Source of the DNA: Stercorarius parasiticus
Lineage: Eukaryota; Chordata; Aves; Charadriiformes; Stercorariidae
Direction: 5' to 3'
Assembly: GCA_013396915.1 (NCBI GenBank)
Contig: VWZL01000112.1
Location: 210 to 64,209, forward strand
Length of the DNA: 64,000 nt
Shown here: positions 22,945-35,255 of the stretch, one piece after another
How the letters are laid out: each line of letters opens with the position of its first letter
Numbering within the stretch: position 1 is the stretch's first letter
Program-made: the position numbers and the translations under genes
Notes under the pieces: generated by a model
What the model saw: only the letters and a program-made list of their open reading frames with translations
Database searches by the model: none
What the model was told of the DNA's origin: nothing

Positions 22945-24630
22945 AATCTCTTGGAGAGCATGAAGAAAAATAAAAAGGGCTTCTTCAGGTATGTTAATCA
23001 GAAAAGGAAAACAAAAGAAATTGTGCCTCCTGAATAAATGAGACAGGGGATCTGTTGGCAACCAACACAGAGAAAGCTGAGGTCCTCAACAACTTTTTGC
23101 CTCAGTTTTCACAGGCAATTGCTCTTCCTGTATCTCTCCAATCCCTGAATCTCAAGGCAGGAACTAGGGAAATTAAGTCCCACCCACTGTAAGAGTTGAA
23201 GTTCAAGACCATCTGAGAAAACCAAACATGCATAAATCCATGGGACCCAATGAGGTGCATCCCAGGGACCCGAGAGAACTGGCAGATGTAGTTGTTAAGG
23301 CACTCTCCATCATATTTGACAAGTCATGGCAGTCAGGTCCCCAGGGACTGGAAAAAGGGAATCATCACACCCATTTTTTAAAAGGGTAAAAAGGAGGACC
23401 CTGGGAACTACTGACCAGTCAGCCTCATCTCTGTGCCCAGTAAGATTATGGAGCAGATCCTACTGGAAGACACGTCAAAACATATAAAACACAGGGAGGT
23501 GATTAGAGACAGCCAACATGGTTTCACCAAGAGGAAATCATACCTGACTAATCCGGTGGCCTTTCGATAGAATAACTGCATCGGTGAACAAGGGAAGAGT
23601 TATGGATGTCGGCTACCCGGACTACAGTAAGGCCTTTCACATGGTCCCACACAACAACCTTGTCTCTAAACTGGGGACATGGGTGGACTGTCAGATGGAC
23701 AAGGAACTAGATGGATGGCTACATTCAAAGAGTTATAGACACTGTCTCGATGTCCACATGGAGGCCAGTAGCAAGTAGTGTCCTTCAGAGGTTCACATTG
23801 GGCCTGATACTGTTCAATACCTTTGTAATGACATAGAGGGACTGGGTGAATCCTCAGCAAGTGTGCAGATGACACCAAGCTGGGTGGTGCAGTTAATATG
23901 CTAGAGGGAAGGGATACCATCCAGAGGGACCTTGGCAGGCTTGAGGACTAGGCCTTTAAGAACCTCATGAAGTTCAACAAGGCCAAGTGCAAGGTACTGC
24001 ACCTGGTTCATGGCAATCCCTAGTATCAATGCAGACTGGGGGATGAATGGGTTGAAAGCAGCCCTGAGGAGGATGTGGGGATACTGGTGGATGAAAAATT
24101 GGACGTGAGCTGGCAATGTGTGCTTGCAGCTCAGAAAGTCAATCATATCCTGGACCACATCTAAAGAAGCATGGCCAGCAGGTTGAGGGAGGTGATTCTG
24201 TCCCGTTACTCTACTCTTGAGAGACCCCACTTGGAATATTGCCTCTAGGTCTGGAGTTCCAGCACAAGAAAGACATGGACCTGTTAGAGCAGGTCGAGAG
24301 GAAAGCCACGAAAATGGTCAGAAGGCTGGAACAAATTTCCTGTGAAGACAGGCTGAGAGCATTGGTAGTGTTTAGACTGGAGAAGAGAAAGCTCCAGGGA
24401 GATCCGATTGCAGCCTTTCAATGTATGAAAGGGGCTTGTAAGAAAGATGGAGACTTTATTAGGGCCTGTATTGACAGGACAAGGGGCAAGAATTTTAAAC
24501 TGAAAGAGGTAGATTCAGACTAGATAGAAGGAAGAAGGTTTTTGTGATGAGACAGGTGTTACAGGTTGCCCAGAGAAGTTATGCGGCTGCTCCATCAATG
24601 TAAATGTTCAAGGTCAGGTTGAATGGGGCT
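22945..24630 (+). pseudogene. Decayed CR1 ORF2
   Basis: Recognisable pieces in different frames include 23584-23778, with a motif A remnant (YPDYSKAFHM, in which the second conserved aspartate of the Y-L-D-F-S-K-A-F-D motif has become histidine). The piece 24239-24523 carries the thumb/C-terminal block (LLEQVERKATKMVRRLEQ, FRLEKRKLQGDPIAAFQ). Many in-frame stops separate them. The protein cannot be made, so the copy is inactive. Confidence 0.88.
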
Positions 24631-24744
24631 TTTGAGCAACCTGATCTAGTGAAAGATGTCCCTGCCCATAGTGAAGGGGTTGGACTAGGTGATCTTTAAA
24701 GGTTCCTTCCAACCCAAACCATTCTATGATTCTATCATTCTACA
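22945..24744 (+). mobile_element. CR1 LINE, plus strand, about 1.8 kb, decayed
   Basis: The element begins in the ORF2 linker ('KNKKGFFRYVNQKRK'-like, near 22965) and passes through the RT and C-terminal region. It ends in a CR1 3' UTR with GGACTAGGTGATCTTTAAAGG, CCTTCCAACCC and a terminal ATTCTATGATTCTAT. It reaches further 5' than any other copy here except the one at the left edge. Stops and frameshifts are frequent. Confidence 0.93.
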
Positions 24745-24857
24745 ATACAGTAGTAACTGCTCTTGTTTTTAAGCTGTTCCATGCCGCCTCCTCTGTCTTT
24801 CTTATTCTTTCACATTTCTGCCAACTTTTATGGCTTTTATCCGGTGTTCATCCTCTA

Positions 24858-24977
24858 AGAGGCATTTGGAAATTGCCCTTAGTAACATGGTTTATCTTGG
24901 TCAGCCCTGAATTGGTCAGGCAGTTGAGCTGTTCTGTTCTGTTCTGTTCTGTTCTATTCTATTCCATTCCATTCCAT
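24858..24977 (+). mobile_element. CR1 3' tail ending in a (TTCTG)n/(TTCCA)n microsatellite
   Basis: AGAGGCATTTGGAAATTGCC and GGTCAGGCAGTTGAGCTG are the same subfamily signature as at 14987-15240. The tail has grown into a pentamer array (24928-24977): TTCTG about five times, then ATTCT and TTCCA. CR1 tails of this type often seed such arrays. It lies about 115 bp downstream of another CR1 end, in the same orientation. Confidence 0.9.
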
Positions 24978-26717
24978 AAATTCCTAATTTACCAGGTTCC
25001 TATCCTTATGGCAAACTTTTATTAACTTATGCTTCCCTCTCTTCCTCCCCAATTGTTCTTTTACTAAGCACTTCAGTACAATGGATGTAAAAAGACTGAA
25101 CAATGAAGACTATTGCTCCAAAACAGATCCTTCTCTTTTATGTGAATGCACAATTTTTACTTTGTCAGAAACCTGGGAAAAACAAAGTTGCTTTCAAACA
25201 GCTTTTTCTCAAAGATGTCTCAGTAGGCTTGTGTAATTTTGTAGTTCATTCATCTCTTGGTCAGAGATTACTCACTGCTAGGATTTCTCTACATTTCTAT
25301 TTTGTATTTTTTCACACATAGAATAACCTCAGCCTGGGCATATTCAAAATCTATCCTCTCTTACTTAACCAATATTAAATCTTTCTGGTGTATAACTCTC
25401 ACTTTAATATTCGCTTACAAAAAATTATGACAGTGATATTTTATGTCTTATGTACTCACAGCTTCTAAAATGCATCTGTTTCTCTCCAACACATATGAAA
25501 GAAAAGAAAAAAAACCAACAAAAAAAACAACTGAACAAGCAAAAACACAAACAGGACAAAGCCCTAAGTAGCATATGAAATATTTGTAGTCTGAAAACAA
25601 CTTTGTATTTCAGGCTGCCTAGCTGGCATTCTGAATGCTTTTGAAACAAAAACCTAGTCAAAGTCTAATTGTATTTTAACACCGGACAGAATTTAGAAAA
25701 ACACTGCTAGTCAGAGCTAATTATTTGCAAAACTAGGGAAAAAAAATCTTCTGACAAAAAATGGATATGGATTCTCCGTTGTGTTGTGTTCCCAGCTCAT
25801 ACAGTTTGTAGTTTGATGCTTCATCAAATTCAACTAAATATTTTCATTTTAAGTTGTTCTGTATGCTTCTGCATCTTGAAGTCTATTAAAAAATAACATT
25901 GCCATCTATAGTTTTTTATGTTGTTGAGTTCTAAATATTATTCAAAGTCAAAGAATGCTGAAAGAATGCACTACTGCCCTTTTCAATGCAGTGAGAAAAA
26001 CATAAATAAATGAAGGAGACAGATCTGTTCCTTAGCTGGTGTAGATCAGTATAATTTTACAGAGTTCAGGGGGATATGTTCTTCTCTTATTGTATAGTTT
26101 CTGGTCTTTAACAGCTAGATGAGAAATTGGTATAATCTGTAACAATTGATTACACAATGACTGCCTTGAAATGTGTGAGAAAAAAAAACAAGTTGCAACA
26201 ATAAAGATTCATTTAAGATTATAGAATGCTGAGAGTTCCCTTTAAGCGATAAAAACAAACTGAAGAAATGGGGCATAATTAGACAGTAAGAGGTTGTTCT
26301 TTGTAAAATGAGACGAAATTTTATTTTCTAAAGGTTAAGATAAAAGGCTACCTGACAGTCAAAGAATAATGTCGAGGATGCTGCATATTAGATTCTCTCT
26401 TCCTTGACTAGGACAGTATTTTACTCTAATAAATAGACAGACCACTTTTGGACAGACACTCTTTACTCTGCTGAGATCTGACACTCATCTTCAGATGCAT
26501 TTCACTCTGCTTTAATTCAGTCCCACTGTACAAAATACATTGGTTAGAATGTTACTCCACTCAATATTAAGTTTTATCTGTCTAAAAGTTACGGTAGACA
26601 TGTCCTTTTCACTCTGAAACAAAGATCATAATACCCAATGTTTTTGTTGGGGTTCTAACCCTAAGACTATATAAACTTATTAAGTAGTCTAAATGCTTGG
26701 AATTCACAGTAAAAAAA
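24978..26717. other. No gene seen; AT-rich
   Basis: The interval has a CAAA-rich low-complexity patch near 25500-25560. I see no domain, repeat family or splice-flanked frame that I would defend. Confidence 0.55.
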
Positions 26718-27178
26718 AGCCATGGACCTAGTGGAGCCTGATCATAGTGGTAGAACACTTCCCCTGTGAGGAATGGCTGAGTGAGTTGGGGTTGTTCAGC
26801 CTGGAGAAGAGAAGGCTCTGGGGAGACTTTACTGTGGCCTTTCAGTAATTAAAGGGGGCTTAAAAGAATGATGGGGACAGATTTTTTAGTAGGGCTTGTT
26901 GCGATAAGACAAGGGGTAATGGTTTTAAACTAAAAGAGAGTAGATTCAGAATAGATAGAAGGAAGAATTTTTTTTTATGATGAGGGTGTTGAATCACTGG
27001 AACACGTTGCCCAGAGAGGTGGTAGATGTGCCATCCCTGGAAACATTCAAGGTCAGGTTGGATGGGGCTTTGATCAAGCTGATCTAGTTGAAGACGTCCC
27101 TGCTTATTGCAGGGGAGTTGGACTAGATGACCTTTAATGGTCCGTTCCAACAGAAACCATTCTATGATTCTGTGATTC
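26718..27178 (+). mobile_element. CR1 3' end, about 460 bp
   Basis: The fragment starts in the ORF2 thumb region (GAGGAATGGCTGAGTGAG, TTCAGCCTGGAGAAGAGAAG). It continues through the C-terminus to a 3' UTR with GGACTAGATGACCTTTAATGG and a terminal ATTCTATGATTCTGTGATTCT. A run of nine T near 26970 probably breaks the frame. It is 5'-truncated. Confidence 0.93.
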
Positions 27179-30100
27179 TTCCCCTAGCAGAGTATTCTTC
27201 AATGCATCTATTATTAGGGCAGGGGAGGAGGAGGGGTCAAAATAAAAAAGGCTGAATTCTAGGTTAGAGAAAATGGGAACTAACCAGTAACTCCTAGATA
27301 ACTGTCAGCGGGTTTGGTTTTTTTCTTTTTTTTTTCTTTTCCTTTGTGCCTCGTCCTGTTTTCTCCATCTTTGCAATTATTAAAGCAAATATATCCTACA
27401 GCAAAAGAAGAGGGATGACAACATTAGCAAGGTAATTTAGAAAATAATAATATGGAGAAAGAATAAAGAAGATTTTATCCACACTAGCAAATAGCAAGGA
27501 GAAATAATAGCAAATTTGTAGAACAAGACAGCTTACGCAGAAGACCCATACAATGGTTGAGCAGGTTTCCTCAGAAAACCTCCAGTTTGGTGCTGTGAAC
27601 TGAACAAAAATTAGTGGCTGGGGAATGTGAAGTGTGCTTCAGGCATATATCTTTCAGTTTATTTTCACCTAAAAAAGGAATAAAATAAAAAACCCAAACC
27701 AAACCTTTGTGTGTTCGGTCTTCATTCCACAATGTGTTTCAAAATATAGCAAATGGGGACAATCAAGACACACTTTTGATCTGAACTAAAATAGTATATG
27801 TATGCACCCAAAGAGTTCTCTCTGTATGTACGTTTTAACAAGAGAAGGAAAAAAGCAATCTTATATTTGCATAGGACAGAGCTGTCAGCCTTTTTTATCA
27901 TCTTAATAATTCTTACCACAATTATCCACCACTGCTAATCTCAAAAATAAAAAAAGTTATGGCTTTAGGTAGAGGATACTGTCTTACCTATGCCCATACC
28001 TTGAGACATGACTCAAACTAGATATGAAGCTTTTTATGTCAGAACTGTTGCTTAAAGAAAAAAGAAAAGAAAACAAAATGAACAGAATTAATTTATTGTG
28101 CTTTTAAATATAAGTTATTAAGCACTGTTCCTATCTCTTCTTTTCCTCTGAACTAACCCATAATGAATGGAATCACCATGTTCAAACACCACCATGTGGA
28201 GTGACCAAAGCAAAGGAGTGATCTTGGTTGTTGCTTTTTTCCTAATGCTGTAATGAGCAGTAAATTGTTTAAGATCTCTGCAGATATTCCCAGATGAATC
28301 TATGTTGCGACCCATCTCTGCTGCCCAACACATACAGAGTATCTGGGGCCACGCCACTCCCTGCAGAGGTGAAGGAATGAGTTTTCCGCTGCAGTGTCAT
28401 GGAATAATTTGCCAGGGAGGAGTTGTTAGGGCACTCAGAATAGTTCATACTGTATGACAATTATTTATCTGATTAACAGGTAAATTAGTGGTTTTGTTCT
28501 ATCACTGGCTGTTATTCTTCCCTTACTCATAGATAGGAATTTCTGATACAGAGAGACACTCCTTGAGATCCTGAGTAGATTCCTTTAAAAAAAATCAGTT
28601 ATATGATAATGCCCTTAGACATAATAGTGAAGCAGCACCATCATTATCCAGAAAACTTATATCCATACAACTCTGGAAGCCAAACTTTGTTGTCTTTACT
28701 TATAACTGATCTTACCTCTTTTCAACTCCCATCATTGGGTATTGCTATCATCGCTGAGCAGCTGAACTTTTAGAACATTCTATTTTGTCTGTCAGCTCAG
28801 TAGTGAGAGATCAGGACACAATGAGATCTCCAAGAAAGTTTAACCATATGATTGCATAATGGTAATGACTTGGTGTTTAATTAATTTTAAGACCTTTCAG
28901 GACATTGTGCAATAATGATTTTAGAAATGTTATGATACACTATGTGAAATACTATTTTGTTTTTACCTTGTTTTTTACTTTTTACCTTGATAATTTCTTT
29001 GTTTACATCTATGTTTGTATTAAAGAGATAAGAAATAATCATTCCTTATTTACATTCTCTTTGAATTTTTTGCATCTACAGGCTTCTGGTAAACCTAATC
29101 AATTATCTTTTTCCAATCTAAAAACCTATTTAATATCACTTCTGATGGAAGCAATTCCTTACCGCTGATGTTTTTTTGAAAAGGGAGTGAATAAATCCAC
29201 AAGATGTAAACACAAAAAAGTTTAAGACAAATACATAATTACATTTTCTGTTTTAGTTTAACTTCCTTTGGTAATCTGTGCTACCATGTTTTCTGTCTTT
29301 TTTACTGGAAGTAAGCACTGAACTGAGGATTTTAAAGAATTCCTCACTGTGATTCCAAGACCTCTTTCCTGACCATTAATGACTAGTCTAGCATGGCCCT
29401 GGGCAACCAATTATGTTTTCTTTCTGCCAGGAATTAAGATCAGTTCTCTTAAAGTTTGTGTTTATTTGTTGTCATTTAACTTTACAAGTAATTTTATTGT
29501 CCAGTTGCCCAGTTTTCTTACAGCTCTTTTATAAAATGCTTGCTTGTTCATTTCCTAGGACACATTGACATCGTATAACACAATTTTGCATCTCTTCAGA
29601 CACCCATAATTTTGAACTTTCTGGTTCCAAAGGTAGATTATTTATGTCCGTCTCTATGTTAGGCTAGTACTGTGGTGAACCACTAGGTCTACATCCTTGG
29701 TATATAGGTTAAATTACGTGGTGGAATATGTCTCGTTTTCAAGGTATTCCTTACAGTGAGTTTTCCATTTCCTTTTAGTGAATTCCACGATGCAATATAT
29801 TGTATCCTAACATAGGTTTTTAGGGAAAGTAGGGTAAATTGCTCTTTAGTGACACTTTTCTGTCTCCATTAATTATAAAGGACTGCTAGATAAGTATTCT
29901 AAATTAGATTAAGATCATAAATGTTTAAAGGGTAATGAATCCCAGCTTTAGTACCAGCTAGTTACTGATACTCCATTTCACCTGAACATGCTCAATGGGT
30001 TTTAGAAAAGGTCATGAGAAAGATGTCAGAGGCATTACAGTTTACCCATCATCCTGCAAAGAACCACTTCAGACACTAATATCTCTGTCTCACAAGAGGG

Positions 30101-33060
30101 ATCTTGAAGCTTTTTCCTTCCTCCTGTACTCCAAAAGTTATTAAGTTTGCCTGAAGGAGAGTCACAATAGGTGAGCCTATTATGGTAGTTTCCTAAATCA
30201 AGAGCCCACTACACTAAGGATGGCCCTTCAAATCCAAGCATAATTCAGAATATTAAGACAGTTTATAATTGCAGGGTAAAAGTCTTTTAAAAATATTTTT
30301 TAAATTACAAAGCTAGTAATAATTCCTTTTGTGTCAATGCACTTTTTAGTCTATTAAACCTTGGTCAAGCCTCAGAGCTCCAAGCTTTTTGAAGAAGTAC
30401 TTAAAGCCACTTTTAACAGCACTGCTTTCTCTAAAGCTTTTCAGTGCAGAAGGTGTTCTTACACACAACAGATTTCTGACATTTAGTTATTCTTTCCCTC
30501 ATCTATTCTTTGGTCAACATTCTATCTTTGTCAAAGTAATTTTCGTCTCATCAGTCTGCTTTTGTTACCACTTTAACAATGATTTTTACATTTAAACCTT
30601 ATTTTTCATTTTATCTGTTATATATAAAATATAGAATCACTTTTTCAAGTCTCTGATAAGTTATGAAGGAGTTAGGCATCTGAATGATGTAAGTAGGCAA
30701 AAATTATCTTTGCCTAAATTATTTAGAAGAACTTTACAATTCCTACAGGACCTGCTATAAACCTTCAAGATATTTTAAGAGTTTACTGAGATAAAAATAA
30801 AATATAGAGGTGGGAGTTCCTTTGCTCCCAGCATTCATAGCAATCATATTTAGCAATACCTATTTATGAGGTGGATTTGGAAAAAAAAAAGACAACCACA
30901 ACTAAATTAAAGGTATTTTCATTTGAGTAATTAGTATTTAGTTCAAAGGATAGACACAACTGACATTTTGAGAGCCTAGTTGTTTTCTGGGGGGAGTTAT
31001 CAAGCATAATTCCCTGCCATCCAAGAACCATAAAAGAAATACAAATTACATAAGGTCTTGCTTTTTTAGTGATACGTTCAATTCTTAGCTTTGGTAGAAG
31101 TATTCCAAAGCCTTCAGGCTCACAAATCACTTCTGTCTGGATGTTTGGAGGACCACTTGTGTTCAGTCGCATATGCTTTCTTTTTAAAGAGGGGCTAGGC
31201 ACAAGTTCATGCAAAAGGAACCACCAAAATTATTTACATCCCAAACTATTAAAAAGCAAATATGCTCCAAACACAGGTTTTCTGTGTAGGAGAAAGGTGA
31301 GGTGGTGCCTGAATGCCCAGAGTAACATGAGAAATGTCCGCATTTGTGCAAATGTTTTGGGGTTTGTTTTTAATTCCCTTCTATCCAAGAAACTACTCAA
31401 ATAGTTCCTTATGTATAAAGGTATTCTTTTAAGTATAAACCTTGTCTGTCCCCTTAATATTAGATTATTGAAATAAATTCAACAATGGGCAAAGAATAAA
31501 TTTCAATTCATAGTCTCAAAAAATATATGTTGGCTTGTTTGCTAGTTTTGAATTGAAGTGTAGGGTCCACATGATTTCAGTTAGAGTAAATGTAGTCCAG
31601 TGATGAATACTTCTGAAATTCTCACTCTCGGAAGAGAAGGTACATTTTTAAAGGGACTACCACTATGGGAGTGTATTATACCTAGAACTCATTGATCTGC
31701 ATTACTAAATAGAATGCATGCCAATTATTTTTGCTACGTCACTCATTCTCTATTAACAGCTGCTGGGAGCATGCAGTGAAATGTTCCAGACTAACAAAGC
31801 CTTTGAACTGCATTTTCCATCTGGTTATCACTGTCTTCCAAAATACAGCTATTTTTTTATTCTGCTAGAGTATATGAGAATCTAGTTCGTGCTACAGGCT
31901 GGAGATTGCACTTTAGAGGAGGATTGTAAGAGGTGAGGACTGCACTCCCGGAACTACGTTACTGTCAGGTGAAGTAAACTAAAGGTTGGTATTGAATGGC
32001 ACTGGCAGGACAGATCAAGGAGAAGTCACAAAACGCTAACCTGCTCTTAAAGGAAACACCTTAACTTGGAAAACTGCTTGTGTCTTTTTTTTTCAGCTCT
32101 AAGGTTTCATCTGTCCATGGAGACAAATTATCATCCATCAGGGAACAAAGACTCACTGCATGAACTCCCATGAAACAGTATTTTTATTTTTTTTCTTCTG
32201 TTGGTCTCTGCAATCTGTGTCTGTTTGTGGTCAGTGTTGAGAAAAATGTAATGCATTTTAAAGAAATATGTGCCTGTATTGATTTGTATTTGACTACACC
32301 TTATGTCTAGTTCTTAGTAAAATTTAGAAACACATTTAAATGAGGTAATTCTCCTGAGTTTGAATTAACATTCAGTGCAAATGGCTATGACATGCATTTT
32401 TTTTTGCATTTTCTGCATTGCAGTTGGGTTGTGCAAGGGCTGAGTGAATGCTGATAATTCAGGTGATGATTCCCCAGATTGTTTTAGGAGGTTTTGAGAA
32501 ATCACTCCCCTACAAAGACGTAAGTAAGATAATTTTATTTTGAACATTCCCCCCTACCAGGCCCAAATCACACAAGCACTTAAAAAGTGTTATTCTAGAA
32601 CTGTGTATTATTGATATGTTGAATCCAAAATTATGTCTGAAAGATATAATATTATGGAAAAGCTCTAGCTTTGTAGTGAAGGACAAGTTATTTTTACAGA
32701 AGTTAACTAAAAATGTTGAAATAATGATAATTTGAAGGAGGGGGTGGGGCTTCTTTTGGTTTTTCAGTAAAAACTAAAGAGAGAAAGGAGAAAAAAAGAT
32801 ACAACATATCCAACAGCAATATATTCAGGTAAGACATATCTAACGTAGATAGCTAGCAATGGAAACATTACTCTCAAGATGGAGAAGAAAAAAATATCTG
32901 AATACTTATCAAAATATACTCCTAAGTGGGGTCTTGGAAAATGTCAATTATATAACATATAATGTTACAGTTTAATGAAGAACATCTCCTTCTCTCTGAT
33001 CTCAGTAAGTATTACTAGCCTGGAAGTAATCCATACATTAGTATAGTCTCCTGTATGCAG
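27179..33060. other. Long repeat-poor interval, no confident gene
   Basis: Nearly 6 kb carry no CR1 or LTR that I can see, which stands out against the density elsewhere. A possible exon lies at 27988-28050. Other open frames (28269-28460 minus, 30864-31214 minus, 31069-31404 plus) look somewhat protein-like but lack a matching pair of splice signals. Conserved non-coding elements could be here, but cannot be judged from one genome. Confidence 0.45.
27988..28050 (-). CDS. Candidate 63-nt coding exon of an unidentified host gene
   Basis: On the minus strand a long, nearly pure pyrimidine tract ends in TTTCTTTAAG, giving an acceptor at 28052-28051. The segment ends at CATAG|GTAAGA, a near-consensus donor just below 27988. 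Only one of the three frames is open across all 63 nt (1 nt, 20 codons, 2 nt), reading NSSDIKSFISSLSHVSRYGH. There is no recognisable domain. Such combinations also occur by chance, and no phase-matched neighbour was found. Confidence 0.17.
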
Positions 33061-33235
33061 TCATAGGACCATAGGGTGATTCAGCTTGGAACGGACTTGA
33101 GATGGTCACTAGACCAGCCTCCTGTTCGATGCAAGGTCACCTAGGAGGCCAGACTATGTTGCTCAGGGCTTTATCCTTCCATGTCTGTAAGGGCATGTGG
33201 AGGGAGAGGATGTCTGCTCCCTTAAGTTTATCTGA
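33061..33235 (-). mobile_element. CR1 3' end, minus strand, old
   Basis: The complement of a CR1 tail begins at TCATAGGACCATAGG and continues through TTGGAACGGACTTGAGATGG, TAGACCAGCCTCCTG and GTTGCTCAGGGC. These match diverged forms of the CR1 3' UTR and C-terminus. It lies directly left of an LTR-like element. Confidence 0.75.
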
Positions 33236-33239
33236 TTAA

Positions 33240-33965
33240 GGATCTTGTCAAACAGGATGATAAAGGGAAGGGGAAGGCAATAAATAAAAACATACAAGAG
33301 TTGAAGACCTTATAGACAAATAATAATGGAAACAATGATAAGAAATAAACCTTGTCAGTCACAATAATTGATGGGATATTATAAAACTCCAGGCACAGGT
33401 CTGGAGAGGACTACCTGGACTTTGTAGCTGATAAGAAGGGGGAGCAAAAGAAACATAAGTAGTTGGGATATTGCAAAGGGATTGGTAAATCTATGCAAAT
33501 TAATAGAGAATTGTGCAGGGGAAGGAAACTGGGGAGCAGCAAAGGAGGAACAGACAGAAAGGGGTATAAAAGGGACCATTCATGTGTAAAATGGGGATTG
33601 TCAGCACACTTACCTGATCAGGCTGAGCCCTGCCCCTGGTCACACAAACACAGAATCACAGAATCACAGAATGGTAGGGGTTGGAAGGGACCTCTGGAGA
33701 TCATCTAGTCCAACCCCCCTACCAGAGCAGGGTCACCTAGAGCAGGTTGCACAGGAACATGTCCAGGTCAGTTTTGAATATCTCCAGAGACAGAGACTCC
33801 ATCACCTCTCTGGGCAGCCTGTTCCAGTGCTCTGCCACCCTCAAAGGAAAGAAGTTCCTCCTCATGTTTAGATGGAACTTATGTTCAAATCACTGCAGGT
33901 CACTGCAAAACAGTGCAGACTGCGTCTGTCCTGTCTTATTAAATCCTTCCTTAACTATTTCTGCA
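33240..33965 (+). mobile_element. LTR-like element interrupted by a CR1 insertion
   Basis: A TATA box in good context (GGGGTATAAAAGGG, TATAAAA at 33565-33571) is followed, after the nested CR1 at 33653-33890, by an ATTAAA signal (33938-33943) and a short T/C-rich U5-like stretch ending near 33965. With the CR1 removed, the two signals are about 135 bp apart, a usual LTR promoter-to-poly(A) spacing. The exact ends and a target duplication were not found. The leader-like sequence downstream supports a plus-strand proviral remnant. Confidence 0.5.
33653..33890 (-). mobile_element. CR1 3' end, minus strand, nested in the LTR
   Basis: The complement of the tail (AGAATCACAGAATCACAGAAT) is followed by GGTTGGAAGGGACCTCTGG, TCATCTAGTCCAACCCCCC and the C-terminal coding block. 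It belongs to the same subfamily as the element at 18172-19663 (CTCTGGAGATC in the 3' UTR). It is 5'-truncated near 33890 and separates the TATA and ATTAAA signals of the host LTR, so it inserted later. Confidence 0.92.
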
Positions 33966-34629
33966 TAGTCTCACTTTGTATTCCACATGTGTGTGAGTGC
34001 TGCAAGGACTAAGTGCTAGTTACTGGGGACTGGTTGGAGTCAGACCTGTGGGAGCTCCTGGCCTGTGGTATCAGCTGCTGGAGCCAGTGGGGTGTCAGTG
34101 TCAGCTACTGGAGTAAATGGCTCTCTTTAACTTCCAGCTACTGAGGCAGGAATGTTCCGTGTCCCAAAAACCAGCTATTGAGGGTACTGGGGTGAGTGAG
34201 GCAGGTAAGGTGTTCCACATCAGTGGCTGGAGTAGGACCATGGGTCACAGCCTGTGTACCTAGTGCTGGCTGCTGGGGATGTGGGTGTCTGTGCCTTCTC
34301 CAGACCAGGTATGTGTGCAGTGTGCCTGTGTGTTCACTGGAAAACTTAAAGCTGGACCAGATGATGACAAGGAGGCCTTGGCTACCAGTTGAATGGAGGT
34401 CAGTGCTGGTACTCCTAGAGGAACTCGCAAATGCAGAGTGCTGTGTGTTTGCAGTGAGCATGCAGATGGACCAGCCGGCAAGTGGGGATCTGTAGTTTGG
34501 GTAAGAGGGATCCCAGCAGGAGTGCTGGAAAGACAGAGGTGCCATGCTGGTGCTTGAGGGATCCAAAAACGTGTGTGTGCTTGTGAACCTGGAGAGTGTC
34601 ATGTATGTGCTGCACTAATGACTGTCTGC
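33966..34629 (+). mobile_element. Probable endogenous-retrovirus leader/interior with degenerate CAGCTACTGGAG repeats
   Basis: This GC-richer stretch has low coding content and a recurring motif CAGCT(A/G)(C/T)TG(G/A). It starts near 34072, 34102, 34135 and 34172, with weaker forms near 34221 and 34264, spacings of about 30-50 bp. It lies between an LTR-like unit and a younger CR1. I recognise no gag, protease or polymerase motif. Open frames here (for example 34138-34602 minus) look like by-products of the repeat. Retroviral origin is inferred from position and composition. Confidence 0.4.
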
Positions 34630-35255
34630 CTGTGCAGCCCAGAGTGCCAACCGTGCCCTGGGCTGCATCAAGTGTGGCTAGCAGGTCAAGGGAGATGATT
34701 TTGTCCCTCTTCTCCACTCTGGTGAGACCCCACCTCGAGTACTGTGTTCAGCTCTGGGGTCCTCAGCACAGGAAAGATATGGACCTGTTGGAATGGGTCC
34801 AAAGGAGGGCCACAAAAATGGTCAGAGGGATGGAACACCTCTCCTATGGGGACAGTCTGAGAGAGATGGAGTTATTCAGCCTGGAGAAGAGAAGGTTCCA
34901 GGGAGACCCTATTGCAGCCTTTCAGTACCTAAAAGGGTCTTACAAGAAAGATGGGGACAAACTTTTTATCAGGGCCTGTTGTGACAGGACAAGGGGTAAT
35001 GGTTTTAAACAAAAAGAGGGTAGATTTAGACTAGATATAAGGAAGGAATTTTTACAATGAGGGTGGTGAAACCCTGGAACAGGTTGCCCAGAGAGATGGT
35101 AGTTGCCCCATTCCTGGAAACATTCAAGGTCAGGTTGGATGGGGTTCTGAGCAACTTGATTTAGTTGAAGATGTCCCTGCTTATTGCAAGTGGGTTGGAA
35201 CCAGATGACCTTTAAAGGTCCCTTCCAACCTAAACTGTTGTATGAGCCTATGATA
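34630..35255 (+). mobile_element. CR1 3' part, plus strand, about 620 bp
   Basis: The fragment holds the ORF2 C-terminal region in a frame open to 35060: [40 protein letters not shown], then [13 protein letters not shown] and a stop. The stop comes from a frameshift at a T run just before the usual 'FFTMR' block. The 3' UTR follows (CCAGATGACCTTTAAAGGTC, CCTTCCAACCT), with a decayed tail. Flanking sequence on both sides (GTGTGTGCTTGTGAACC on the left, GCCTTGTCTGTGGCCGTCTG on the right) looks like one original element, so this is a nested insertion. Confidence 0.93.

Noticed and set aside
30864..31214. 116-codon minus-strand open frame with a protein-like middle
   Set aside because: No strong donor or acceptor lies at its sides, and the C-terminal third is low in complexity.
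34138..34602. 154-codon minus-strand open frame
   Set aside because: It is antisense to the repeat-containing retroviral leader, has no domain, and its repeated residues mirror the DNA repeat.
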